Shown in pieces: positions 20,146 to 30,000 of a stretch of 64,000 nucleotides of DNA. The notes under the pieces were generated by a model. That model was not told the DNA's origin and ran no database searches. It saw nothing but the letters and a program-made list of their open reading frames with translations. Source of the DNA: Nevskia ramosa DSM 11499. Its GTDB lineage: Bacteria; Pseudomonadota; Gammaproteobacteria; Nevskiales; Nevskiaceae. Made by a program: the position numbers and the translations under genes. How positions within the stretch are numbered: position 1 is the first letter of the stretch; every line of letters starts with the position of its first letter. The stretch lies in the NCBI RefSeq assembly GCF_000420645.1, contig NZ_ATVI01000005.1, positions 186,001 to 250,000 of the forward strand. Reading direction: 5' to 3'.

Positions 20146-20409
20146 TTAGGCGAGTGCCTGAATGTGCGCCAGCAGACGGCTCTTGTGGCGAGCAGCCTTG
20201 TTCTTGTGGATCAGGCCACGGTTCGCGTAGCGATCGAGCACCGGCACCATTGCCGAGTAAGCGGTTTCCGCTTCGCTCTTGGTCTTCGCTTCAATGGCGA
20301 CGACGACCTTCTTGATGGTGCTGCGGATCATCGAGCGCTGGCTGGCATTGCGCTCGCGGTTCTGTTCGGACTGGCGTGCGCGCTTGCGCGCCTGCGGGGT
20401 GTTGGCCAA
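20146..20409 (-). CDS. rpsT: 30S ribosomal protein S20 (TTG start)
   Basis: 87 aa, Lys/Arg-rich helical 16S rRNA-binding protein (ANTPQARKRARQSEQNRERN at the start, HKNKAARHKSRL near the C-terminus). The start is TTG at 20409: AGGAG lies 7-8 nt upstream and residue 2 onward matches S20 exactly. E. coli rpsT also uses UUG, a feature tied to S20 autoregulation. A strong promoter lies about 85 bp upstream and a bidirectional terminator downstream. It diverges from murJ, as in Pseudomonas. Confidence 0.97.
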   Translation of the reverse strand: MANTPQARKRARQSEQNRERNASQRSMIRSTIKKVVVAIEAKTKSEAETAYSAMVPVLDRYANRGLIHKNKAARHKSRLLAHIQALA

Positions 20410-20494
20410 GGTAAAGCTCCTGAAGCGGTTCGGTGTGACGGGAATTGCGACCTGTCGGCACCTGAAACGGCGACTGACAAAATCGAAGCGCGCT

Positions 20495-20523
20495 AGTATC
20501 TTCGCGGACCCGCTCCCTGTCAA
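20495..20523 (-). promoter_or_regulatory. Sigma70 promoter of rpsT
   Basis: Minus strand: consensus -35 TTGACA (20518-20523), 17-bp spacer, -10 GATACT (20495-20500). The predicted leader is about 80 nt before the TTG start, room for the autoregulatory leader known for rpsT. Confidence 0.85.
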
Positions 20524-20586
20524 CGCACCCGTTCCGGGCGCAGCCTGACGCCAGAACGCTCTGCCAGTTCCGCCAACGTCTCCCGA

Positions 20587-22137
20587 ATGTCCAGAAGCCT
20601 GCTCAAATCCAGCGGCGTCGTCAGCCTGCTGACCCTGCTGTCGCGCCTGCTCGGTTTCGTTCGCGAAATCATGCTGGCCACCGCTTTCGGCGCCGGTGCG
20701 GCAATGGACGCCTTCCTGGTCGCGCTGATGATCCCGAATTTCGGCCGCCGCATGTTCGCCGAAGGCGCGTTCAGCCAGGCCTTCGTGCCGGTGTTCACCG
20801 AGGTCAAGACCACCGGTACGCACGACGAAGCGCGAGACATGGTCGCCGTGGTCATGGGCACGCTCGGCGGCGTGCTGAGCATCGTCACGGTGATCGGCTG
20901 CCTCGGTGCGCCAGTGCTGGTCTGGCTGTTCGCCTCCGGCTTCACCAAGGATCCGGCGCAGGCGGCGCTGGGCACTGAACTGCTGCGCTGGACCTTCCCG
21001 TACCTGATGTTCATCTCGCTGACCTCGATGGCCGGCGGCGTGCTCAATGCCTACGGCAAGTTCGCGGTACCGGCGTTCACCCCTGTGATCCTCAACCTCT
21101 GCCTGATCGCCACTGCGTTCATCGATGCGAATTCGGTGCAGGTACTGGCCTACGCGGTGTTCGTGGCCGGCGTGCTCCAGTTCCTGTTCCAGCTGCCGCT
21201 GATGGCGAAGCTGCGCCTATTGCCGAAACCGCGTTGGGCCTGGGGCGATCTGCGCGTGAAACGCATCCTCGGCCTGATGATCCCGGTGATGATCGGCTCC
21301 TCGGTGGCGCAGATTTCCCTGCTGCTGAACACCAATCTGTCGACCCACATCGGCAACGGCTCGGTCAGCTGGCTGTACTACGCGAACCGGCTGATGGAGT
21401 TTCCGCTCGGCATCTTTTCGATCGCGGTCGGCACCGCGATCCTGCCGGCGCTATCGGCCCAGCATGCGAAGAAAACGCCGGAAGCATTCTCGGCGACCCT
21501 GGACTGGAGCCTGCGCGTGATCCTGCTGATCGGCCTGCCGGCGGCGTTCGGCATGATCCTGCTGGCCGGGCCACTGGTGTCGACGGTCTACGGCCACGGC
21601 GCGTTCAATGCCGATGACGTGCGGATGACCACCTATGCACTGTGGGCCTACGGCGCCGGTTTCATGGGCTTCTCGTTCGTCAAAGTGCTGGTACCCGGTT
21701 TCTATGCACGGCAGGAAACAAGGATTCCGGTGCGCTACGCGATCATCAGCCTGGTGATCGGCATGGCGCTTAGCCTTGGCCTGTTCACGGCCTCGAAGTT
21801 CTACGCGTTCGAAGCCGCCCACGTCGGCCTCGCGGCCTCGACCTCGCTGACCGCCTGCATCAACGGTGGCCTGCTGTTCTGGCGTCTGCGCCGCGATGGC
21901 ATCTATCGGCCGGACAGCGGCTGGGGTCTGTTCTGGCTGCGCCTGATCATCGCCAACCTGCTGATGGGCGCGGCGGTGCTGTGGCTGGCCGGCGATCTGT
22001 CGAGCTGGCTCGCGGCAGGCGAATGGGCGCGCGGCGGGCGGATGTTGCTGCTGGTTGCTGCGGCGATCGCGGTGTACTTCGGCGTGCTCGCGGCGAGTGG
22101 TCTGAGGGCGAGCCATTTCCGTGCCGCCCGCCGCTGA
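20587..22137 (+). CDS. murJ: Lipid II flippase MurJ
   Basis: MOP-superfamily flippase that moves lipid II across the inner membrane for peptidoglycan synthesis. 516 aa with about 14 hydrophobic helices. The N-terminal segment is typical: SGVVSLLTLLSRLLGFVREI, then GAGAAMDAFLVALMIPN and RRMFAEGAFSQAFVPVF. First gene of murJ-ribF-ileS-lspA and divergent from rpsT, the conserved order. The ATG at 20587 leaves no room for an earlier start that keeps the family N-terminus. Confidence 0.97.
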   Translation: MSRSLLKSSGVVSLLTLLSRLLGFVREIMLATAFGAGAAMDAFLVALMIPNFGRRMFAEGAFSQAFVPVFTEVKTTGTHDEARDMVAVVMGTLGGVLSIVTVIGCLGAPVLVWLFASGFTKDPAQAALGTELLRWTFPYLMFISLTSMAGGVLNAYGKFAVPAFTPVILNLCLIATAFIDANSVQVLAYAVFVAGVLQFLFQLPLMAKLRLLPKPRWAWGDLRVKRILGLMIPVMIGSSVAQISLLLNTNLSTHIGNGSVSWLYYANRLMEFPLGIFSIAVGTAILPALSAQHAKKTPEAFSATLDWSLRVILLIGLPAAFGMILLAGPLVSTVYGHGAFNADDVRMTTYALWAYGAGFMGFSFVKVLVPGFYARQETRIPVRYAIISLVIGMALSLGLFTASKFYAFEAAHVGLAASTSLTACINGGLLFWRLRRDGIYRPDSGWGLFWLRLIIANLLMGAAVLWLAGDLSSWLAAGEWARGGRMLLLVAAAIAVYFGVLAASGLRASHFRAARR

Positions 22138-22179
22138 CGCGGCCTTTATAATCAGCGTTTTCCGAGTATCGACAAGGCC

Positions 22180-23124
22180 ATGGAGCTGATCCGCGGATTG
22201 CACAACTTCGCGCCGCGACATCGCGGCAGCGTGGTGTCGATCGGCAATTTCGACGGTCTGCATCGCGGCCACCAGGCGTTGATCGCCCGGCTGCGGACGC
22301 TGGCTGTCCAGCATCGGGTGCCGGTCACCGTGGTCTGCTTCGAGCCGATGCCGCGCGAGTTCTTCCAGGGTGCGGCGGCACCACCGCGCATCGCCGATCT
22401 GCGCGGCAAGCTGCGTGATCTCGCGCTGTTCGGCGTCGAGCGGGTCGTGGTGCTGCCGTTCGGCGCGCGGCTGGCGGCGATGTCCGCGCAGGCTTTCGTG
22501 CAGCAGGTACTGGTCGACGGCCTCGGCGCGCGGGCGGTGATCGTCGGCGATGACTTCCGTTACGGGAGCAAGCGAGTCGGCGATCTGGCGTTGCTGAAGG
22601 CCATTGGCGCCGTCGAAGGATTCAGCGCCGAAGGCCTGGGCACCGTCGAGCTGGAAGGTGAGCGCTGCAGTTCCACGGTACTGCGTGCTGCACTTGCGCA
22701 GCCCGATCTCGACAAGGTCGAGCGCCTGCTCGATCGCCGCTACCGCATCGTCGGCCGCGTGCGTCACGGCCTGAAGCTGGGTCGGCAGCTCGGCATGCCG
22801 ACCGCCAACGTCCATCTGCGCCGGCCGCCGGCGTTGGCACACGGCGTCTATGCCGTGCGGCTCGCCTGGCCGGGTGCTCCGGAAGGTTTGCCGGGGGTGG
22901 CCAGCCTCGGCGTGCGGCCGACCCTGGGGCTGACGGCCTGCCTGCTCGAAACCCACGTCTTCGACCTCAAGCCGGACTTGTATGGTCAGGAAGTGGTTGT
23001 CGAATTCCACAAGTTCCTGCGTCCGCAGCTGAAGTTCGATGACCTCGACACGCTTGCCGCCCAGATGCAGGCCGATGGCCTGGCGGCGCGCGCCCATTTT
23101 TCTCAAGACCTGATTCCCTCGTGA
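22180..23124 (+). CDS. ribF: Bifunctional riboflavin kinase/FAD synthetase
   Basis: 314 aa. Residues 1-185 are the nucleotidyltransferase (FAD synthetase) part, with GNFDGLHRGHQAL near residue 22 and the later SSTVLRAAL. The C-terminal riboflavin kinase domain starts near 190 (GRVRHGLKLGRQLGMPTANV, with the PTAN motif). It makes FMN and FAD from riboflavin and ATP. The stop overlaps the GTG start of ileS (GTGA), indicating translational coupling. Confidence 0.97.
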   Translation: MELIRGLHNFAPRHRGSVVSIGNFDGLHRGHQALIARLRTLAVQHRVPVTVVCFEPMPREFFQGAAAPPRIADLRGKLRDLALFGVERVVVLPFGARLAAMSAQAFVQQVLVDGLGARAVIVGDDFRYGSKRVGDLALLKAIGAVEGFSAEGLGTVELEGERCSSTVLRAALAQPDLDKVERLLDRRYRIVGRVRHGLKLGRQLGMPTANVHLRRPPALAHGVYAVRLAWPGAPEGLPGVASLGVRPTLGLTACLLETHVFDLKPDLYGQEVVVEFHKFLRPQLKFDDLDTLAAQMQADGLAARAHFSQDLIPS

Positions 23125-26006
23125 ACGACTCCGTGCAAGACCCGGCCGCGGCGCCGGCCATCGACTACAAGCAGACGCTGAATCTGCCGCAGACCGAGTT
23201 CCCGATGCAGGCCGGTCTCGCCGTGCGCGAGCCGAAGATGCTCGAGCAGTGGGAAGCCGAGGGCCTGTACGCGAAGATCGATGCCGCTACCGCCAGCCGC
23301 CCGGATTACTGGTTCGTCGACGGCCCGCCGTACGCGAACGGCGATATCCACATCGGTCACGCGGTCAACAAGGTGCTCAAGGACATGATCGTCAAGGCCG
23401 CGCGCCTCGACGGTTTCCATGCACCGTTCACGCCGGGCTGGGACTGCCACGGCCTGCCGATCGAGCTGCAGGTGGAAAAGAAGTTCGGCAAGGTCGGTGA
23501 CAAGCTCAACGCCGCCGAATTCCGCGCCGAGTGCCGCAAGTACGCCAACGAGCAGATCGCCCGCCAGAGAGTCGATTTCAAGCGCCTCGGCGTGCTCGCC
23601 GATTGGGAAAAACCCTATCTGACGATGCAGCCGAAGTTCGAGGCCGAACAGCTGCGCGTGCTGTCGCGCATCGTCGCCAACGGTCACGTGACGCGCGGCT
23701 TCAAGCCGGTGCACTGGTGCCTGGATTGCGGCTCGTCGCTGGCCGAAGCGGAAGTCGAGTACCAGGACAAGACCAGTTTCGCGATCGATGTCGGCTTCAC
23801 GTCGACTGACTCAGCGGCGCTTGCAGCCGTGTTTGGTACAAGCGGCGACGCATCGATCAGGTTTCTGATCTGGACGACGACGCCGTGGACGATCCCGGCC
23901 AACAAGGCGACCTCGGTCAATCCCGAACTCGACTACGTGCTGGTCGAGATGGGTGAATACGGTCGCGTGATCGTTGCCGAAGGCCTGCTCGAAGCCTGTG
24001 CCAAGCGTTACGGCGTTGTGTCGCCGAACGTGCTGGGTCGCGTGAAGGGCGCAGCACTCGAGCGCCAGACCTACACCCATCCCTTCGATGCCGAAGGCGC
24101 GGCCAAGCCGATCCTCTGCGGCGATCACGTCACGCTCGATGCCGGCACCGGTCTCGTCCACACCGCACCTGCGCATGGCGTCGACGATTACAACATCGGC
24201 ATCGCCAACGGCATCCCGGTCGAAAGCCCGCTGATGGGCACGGGCGTCTATGTTGTCGGCACGCCGGTGGTCGGCGGCCTGTATGTGCGCAAGGTCGATG
24301 AGCCGGTCATCAATGCGCTGCGCGAAGCCGGTGCCTTGATCCACGTGACCAAGTTCGATCACAGCTATCCGCACTGCTGGCGCCACAAGACGCCGTTGAT
24401 CTTCCGCGCCACGCCGCAGTGGTTCATGTCGATGGATGGCAACGGTCTGCGCCAGCAGGCGCTGGTGGCGATCGGCAAGACCGAGTGGATTCCGGGCTGG
24501 GGAGAGGACCGCATCCGCGGCATGGTCGGCGAGCGTCCGGACTGGTGCATCTCGCGCCAGCGCACCTGGGGCGTGCCGATGGCGATCCTGGTCGACAAGC
24601 GCAACCAGACCCTGCATCCGGATTCCGCGGCGCTGCTCAAGCGCGTTGCCGACGCCGTCGAAGCCGATGGCCTCGAAGCCTGGTTCGGCTCTTCGGTCGG
24701 CGACTGGATCAGCGCCGACGCCGAGCACTATGAGAAGTGCCCGGACACGCTCGACGTCTGGTTCGATTCCGGCTCGGTGCATCAGTGCTCGTTCGTCTCC
24801 GTGCATCCGGACAAGCTCGATGCCGACGGTCTGGCGCCGCAGGCCGACATGTATCTCGAAGGCTCGGATCAGCACCGCGGCTGGTTCCAGTCGTCCCTGC
24901 TCACTTCGGTGGCGATGCGTTCGCGGGCGCCGTACAAGGCCGTGCTGACGCATGGCTTCACGGTCGACGAGAAGGGCAACAAGATGTCGAAGTCGCTGGG
25001 CAATGTCGTCGCCCCGCAGACGGTGACCAAGACGCTCGGTGCCGACGTGCTGCGCCTCTGGGTTTCGGCCAGCGATTACTCGGGCGAGATCGCGATCAGC
25101 GACAACCTGCTGAAGCGCATCGCCGACGCCTATCGCCGTATCCGCAATACCGTGCGCTATCTGCTGTCGAACCTGCATGGCTTCGATCCGGCGCGGCACG
25201 TGGTCGCGCCGGATCAGCTGCTGTCGATCGATCGCTGGGCGCTGTCCGAGCTGCTGCGCACCCAGGACGAGATCAAGGCGGCCTACGCGGCCAAGCAGTT
25301 CCACCAGGTCTACCAGCTGCTGCACAACTACTGCGCGGTGGACCTCGGCAGCCTGTACCTAGACGTACTGAAGGACCGTCTCTACACCCTGCAGGAAGCC
25401 AGCCCGGCGCGGCGTTCGGCGCAGACCGTGCTGCTGCACATCGCCGAAGCGATGACCCGCTGGATCGCGCCGATCCTGTCGTTCACGGCTGACGAAATCT
25501 GGAAGCTGCTGCCGGGCGATCGCGCTCAGAGCGTGTTCATCCAGATCTGGTATCCGGTGCCTGTGGCATCCAGCAATCCGGTGGCCGGCGATGACTGGGC
25601 GAGCTTGCTGGCCGCTCGCGAAGCCGTGAAGAAGGAACTGGAAACCCTGCGTGCCGCCGGCACCATCGGCTCGGCACTCGACGCCGATGTCGCGATCTAT
25701 GCGGACGGCGCAGCCTTCGATGCGCTGAGCACACTGGGTGATGAGCTGCGTTTCTGGTTCATTACCTCGGGCGCGTCGGCACAGCCGCTGTCGCTGAAGC
25801 CGGCAACGGCCAGCGTCGCCAAGCTCGAGAACGGCCAGACGATCTGGATCGCGGCGACGGCGACCACGGCCGACAAGTGCGGCCGCTGCTGGCACCGCCG
25901 TCCAGATGTAGGCTCGCATGCCGCGCATCCGGCGCTGTGCGGCCGCTGCATCGAGAACATTACTGGGATGGGCGACGGCGCCGGCGAGGTTCGACTTCAT
26001 GTCTGA
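23121..26006 (+). CDS. ileS: Isoleucyl-tRNA synthetase (GTG start)
   Basis: 961 aa class I synthetase. HIGH at 77-80 and KMSKS at 621-625. The editing (CP1) domain lies between, with WTTTPWTIPANKA. A C-terminal zinc finger is made by two CxxC pairs (CGRC and CGRC near 920-955). The start is GTG at 23121, overlapping the ribF stop; the protein then reads MNDSVQDPAAAPAIDYKQTL, matching the family N-terminus. The lspA start lies inside its last codons. No T-box or other leader is visible. Confidence 0.98.
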   Translation: MNDSVQDPAAAPAIDYKQTLNLPQTEFPMQAGLAVREPKMLEQWEAEGLYAKIDAATASRPDYWFVDGPPYANGDIHIGHAVNKVLKDMIVKAARLDGFHAPFTPGWDCHGLPIELQVEKKFGKVGDKLNAAEFRAECRKYANEQIARQRVDFKRLGVLADWEKPYLTMQPKFEAEQLRVLSRIVANGHVTRGFKPVHWCLDCGSSLAEAEVEYQDKTSFAIDVGFTSTDSAALAAVFGTSGDASIRFLIWTTTPWTIPANKATSVNPELDYVLVEMGEYGRVIVAEGLLEACAKRYGVVSPNVLGRVKGAALERQTYTHPFDAEGAAKPILCGDHVTLDAGTGLVHTAPAHGVDDYNIGIANGIPVESPLMGTGVYVVGTPVVGGLYVRKVDEPVINALREAGALIHVTKFDHSYPHCWRHKTPLIFRATPQWFMSMDGNGLRQQALVAIGKTEWIPGWGEDRIRGMVGERPDWCISRQRTWGVPMAILVDKRNQTLHPDSAALLKRVADAVEADGLEAWFGSSVGDWISADAEHYEKCPDTLDVWFDSGSVHQCSFVSVHPDKLDADGLAPQADMYLEGSDQHRGWFQSSLLTSVAMRSRAPYKAVLTHGFTVDEKGNKMSKSLGNVVAPQTVTKTLGADVLRLWVSASDYSGEIAISDNLLKRIADAYRRIRNTVRYLLSNLHGFDPARHVVAPDQLLSIDRWALSELLRTQDEIKAAYAAKQFHQVYQLLHNYCAVDLGSLYLDVLKDRLYTLQEASPARRSAQTVLLHIAEAMTRWIAPILSFTADEIWKLLPGDRAQSVFIQIWYPVPVASSNPVAGDDWASLLAAREAVKKELETLRAAGTIGSALDADVAIYADGAAFDALSTLGDELRFWFITSGASAQPLSLKPATASVAKLENGQTIWIAATATTADKCGRCWHRRPDVGSHAAHPALCGRCIENITGMGDGAGEVRLHV

Positions 26007-26508
26007 GCCCCAGGTGAAGCCGCCGTTCGACAATCTGCGCCTGCTGTGGATTTCCGCATTCGTCATCGCGGTGGATCAGATCAGCAAGTATTTCGTCGGC
26101 GAGGCGCTGGTGCTGTACGACTCCATTCCGGTGATCGAGCACTTCAACCTGGTGCGCCTGCACAACACCGGCGCCGCGTTCTCGATGATGAATCAGGCGC
26201 CGGCGGCGATGTTCATCCTGCTCAGTGCGGCAGTGAGCATCGGCATCCTGTGGTGGCTGAGAGTCAACCGTCACGGTCAGGTGCTGAATGCGCTGGCCTT
26301 CGTGTTCGTGCTCGGTGGTGCGCTCGGCAATGCCATCGATCGGGCGACACGTGGCTATGTGCTCGACTTCATCCAGTTCTTCGTCGGCGACTGGCATTTC
26401 GCCGCGTTCAATGTCGCCGACATGGCGATCACGCTCGGTGCCGGTCTGATGATTCTCGATCTGCTGGTGCAGGCGCTGAGCCGGACCAAAGCGGACAAGG
26501 CGAGCTAG
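25999..26508 (+). CDS. lspA: Lipoprotein signal peptidase (signal peptidase II)
   Basis: 169 aa inner-membrane aspartic protease that cleaves prolipoproteins at the lipobox. Four hydrophobic helices. Catalytic pair D123 (YVLDFI) and D141 (FNVADMAITLG), with conserved N56 in RLHNTGAAFS and GNAIDR. The ATG at 25999 overlaps the end of ileS by 8 bp. In many gammaproteobacteria fkpB and ispH follow; here the next gene is pilE on the opposite strand, 10 bp away, so both are absent from this position. Confidence 0.97.
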   Translation: MSEPQVKPPFDNLRLLWISAFVIAVDQISKYFVGEALVLYDSIPVIEHFNLVRLHNTGAAFSMMNQAPAAMFILLSAAVSIGILWWLRVNRHGQVLNALAFVFVLGGALGNAIDRATRGYVLDFIQFFVGDWHFAAFNVADMAITLGAGLMILDLLVQALSRTKADKAS

Positions 26509-26518
26509 TCGCGCGGAC

Positions 26519-27025
26519 TTACTTCGCCCAGCACTGCTTGTACATCTGATCGGCGTCGACCGGCGAGGTCGCACCGCGCTGGCCGGTGGAATACAGGCAC
26601 AGCGTGCCGCAGACGAAATCGCCGGCGACCTGCGAGTTCTGCGGCTCGGCGATCAGCACCCAGGAAAACCGGGTCGACGCCGCGGCGTTGGTCGAACAGC
26701 GCGAGAACGCGCCGGTACCTACCCCGGCCAGGCTGACTCTATAGATGCTGCTGGTGGTGGTACCGGTGTGCATCTCGCCGGACGAATCGATGTACAGCGC
26801 ATCGGCCGGATAACCGAGCAGGCTCAGGCGTGAGGCGTAAGTCTTGCGATCGCTGAACCAGGCTTCCTGCTGCTGCGAAATCTGGCTCAGCACGGTCTTC
26901 GCGACGACCCGATTGGTGCGCACCGAATACTGTCGGAAAGAGGGCAGCGCCACCGTCGCCAGAATGGCGACGATGACCACGGCAACCATCAGCTCAATCA
27001 GCGAGAAGCCGCGCGTCTGCGACAT
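26519..27025 (-). CDS. pilE: Type IV minor pilin PilE (cluster A)
   Basis: 168 aa with a type III prepilin leader: short MSQTRG, cleavage before F, then SLIELMVAVVIVAIL with Glu at mature position 5. The start at 27025 is chosen because it gives this short leader. The globular part has a C-terminal Cys pair (DFVCGTLC and the final QCWAK). Last gene of minor-pilin cluster A, 37 bp after pilY1. In Pseudomonas PilE couples the minor-pilin/PilY1 tip complex to the major pilin; the same role is inferred here. Confidence 0.9.
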   Translation of the reverse strand: MSQTRGFSLIELMVAVVIVAILATVALPSFRQYSVRTNRVVAKTVLSQISQQQEAWFSDRKTYASRLSLLGYPADALYIDSSGEMHTGTTTSSIYRVSLAGVGTGAFSRCSTNAAASTRFSWVLIAEPQNSQVAGDFVCGTLCLYSTGQRGATSPVDADQMYKQCWAK

Positions 27026-27062
27026 GAGTGACCGGGGCCTGTGAATCACGGTTTGTAGGGCG

Positions 27063-30000
27063 TCATTGTGCCACCGGACGCTCTTCATCCTCACGGCGTT
27101 CGCGCCAGAACGTGCGATAGATCAGCGGAACGGTCGTACTGAGCGTCTCTGCGTTGATGATCGTGAGCTGTGGCGTCAGCGCGGTCGCTTCGCCAGCGAT
27201 GCCCGGTGCCTTCGCCAGCGCACTGCGAGGGTAGCCGTCGCCATCGTTGATGAACTGCGTCACCGACGGCCGACCATCGATCAGGTTGATGCCATAGAGA
27301 CGGCTGCTGCCTTCGTTGGGGCTGCAGCTGGTGCCACCGGCCGGAGGCGGCACGAAGGTCGAGAAGCTCACCGTGCTGCCGACGGTCACTGGTGCCGATA
27401 TCGCTTTCTCGCCACTGTTCGGCAGTTGCAGGCGCCAGCCGTTGGCGGCATTCGCGCCGACGGTGCAAGCCGCGCTGCTGGCGGTCGCACAAGCGGTGGT
27501 GATGTCGGTGAGGTTGCTCGGCTTGATCAGCCGCGCATCCGCTTCGCTGGCGATCACGCCATTGACGCTGGTGGTATCGGTGAGCGACTTGCCGCTGATC
27601 GTGTCGCGGTCGCGGATCGTGTACAGCGCGTTGACGGTGCCGGTGTTGAACGGATCTTCGCGATCGCCGCTGCCGATCACCACGGCGTCGAAGCCGCCGC
27701 TGGCATCACGGCCCGGCGCGTAATCCGGAGCATGGAAGAAGCGGCGGTCGCTGGCATTGGTCAGATCCGGCGCGGCGGCGCCGATCGGATGGCCACGGCC
27801 GAGGCTGGCGATCGGGCCGATGGTCCAGGCGCTGCGGTCGGTACCCGGGAAATCGGCGCGCCAGACTCTGCCGCCGGTATCGCCGACATAGAGACGATCG
27901 GTGATGCCGTCGCCATCGGTATCGAGGGCAGAGACATCGGACGCGATGCTGTCCTGCAGCAGCGGATGGCGGAAGGTCTTCGAGGTCGAGTCGTAGGCGG
28001 TGATGCTGGTGCCGGCGCTGCGGTTGGCTTTCCAGATCAGCTCGCCGGTCACCGCATCGACGATGAATACGGCGTTGCCGCTGCTGTCGTCGACGCCGAC
28101 CTGGGCGGTGACCACGGCATTGCGGCTGTTGTTCAGATCCTTGCCGCTGCGCACGCCGCTGGCGTTGACGCCGCCGTTGTAGCCGCCACCGAACAGCAAT
28201 ACCGGCCGTGTCACTTCCGTACTTGCCGCTGTGCCGGTGCGATAGCGGATGCGGCCGACGACCGGAGCACCGAAAGTCATCGCCAGTTCGGCGAACTGCG
28301 TCGCCGAGCCGCTGACCAGGCCGGGTGAGGACGCGGTGGCGCTGTACAGGCCATCCGGGCCGATCCGCCACATCAGGCTCGGCACATCCGGGTTGGTGAT
28401 GTCGAGGCCATAGTAGGTGCGGCCGCCGCGGCGCAGGCCGAAGAAGGCGTAGGCGTGATCGTTGGCATTGCTGGCGTTGATGACGCCATCGCTCGGGCCG
28501 CCTTCGGTCAGGGTGCTGCTGGTGCCGCGATCGATGATCAGCACCGACGGCGCGCCGTCGACGCCATACGGAAACTGTGGCGTGTACTGATCGTCGCGCA
28601 GGATTTTCAGGCTGGGCATCGTCGCGCGCGGCATGAACGCCCAGGTCTCCGCACCGCTCGGGGCGGCGGCGGTACCGTTGCGCACCGAATGCAGGAAGCC
28701 ATCGCTGGAACCGAACAGCACGCGGACATCCGGTGCTGCCGCGGTATAGCCGCTGCGGGCGCCGTAGTTCACTGCCACCGGTCGTGAATGCATGACTGCG
28801 CCGAGCAGCCACGGCCGACCGGTAACGCCGGTCAAGCTGGCGCCGGTGCCGACCGGATTCGCCGTGGTGCCGACATTGAAGCCGCGCGCGTGTAGCAGCA
28901 GTCCTCGGCGCAGGGTTTCGTCGGCAGCCGTGGTGCCGGTGACGCCGAGATCGGTTTTCAGCGCATCGCGCACCGTCTGGCTGTCGGCATCGAGCGCGGC
29001 GAGGGACGGCACATTGCCGGCGCTGAGCGAGTCGTAGAACAACTGGCGCCGGCCGTCGGCATTGATGCGGCCCGGATTGCCGCCGCCGCCGAACTGGTAG
29101 CCAGGGATGTTCTGGCCGGCGCCGCCCAGCTGGGTGTTGCGGCCGTCGGCACTGGCGGTGCCGAGCTGGCTGCCATTGGTCCAGACGGTCAGGGCGCTGC
29201 TGAGGATGCGGCCATCGCTGGCGATCGCCGCCGTGCCGCTGGCGTCGCGGAAAGCCAGCACGCCAGCGCTGTTCTTCGCGTACTGCAGGCGTTTGACGTT
29301 GCCGGTCCAGCCCGGCTTCTGGGCGGCCTTCGGCTGGAACTGGGCGAAGAAGCTCGGTTCGAGCAGGCCGTTGGCCGAGACCCGGCTGGTGGCGACCACC
29401 GCCGAGACCAGCGAGGCGTCGACGACCAAGGTCGGCTTGAGCAGAGAGGCGAAGGTCTGCCCGAGCCCGAGCAGCCCGAGGCTGTTGGCATAGCCCAGCA
29501 CCGTGGCGCCGGCATTGGCAAGCGCCGCCGTGCTGGTCAGCAGGTTCTGGATCAGGAAGAACGAATTCAAGGTGATGTCGTTGTTGTCCTTGTCCTTGAA
29601 CGAGTTCGGGCTCGTGGTCAGGCGCACGACGTCGCCGAGTGTCGACCCGCTGGCCGGAAGGCCCGGCAGATAGGCGCGCAGGGTCGCGTCGGACTCGCCA
29701 TCGCGGACGTTGTTGGTCAGCATCACGTTGAGCACGTTCGCCGTCCGGCATTCCAGCGCCGGCTTCAGGTAGTTGCCGTCGGCCTGTTCGATGGTGGTGT
29801 CGCGGGTCAGCAGGGCGGTGAGCCCGTCCCAGCGAGCCAGCGGGGCGTTGTAGACGTCCTTGCCGCCGAGGTAATGCATCAGCTCGGCATAGGCCTCCTT
29901 GCCTTGATACGGCGGCAGCAGCTGGGTCGGCGTGGTCACCGCCGTGCTCAGGATCGCGGTGACCGAGTTCAGCAGGTTGGTCGGATTAAGAGTGTTGGTC

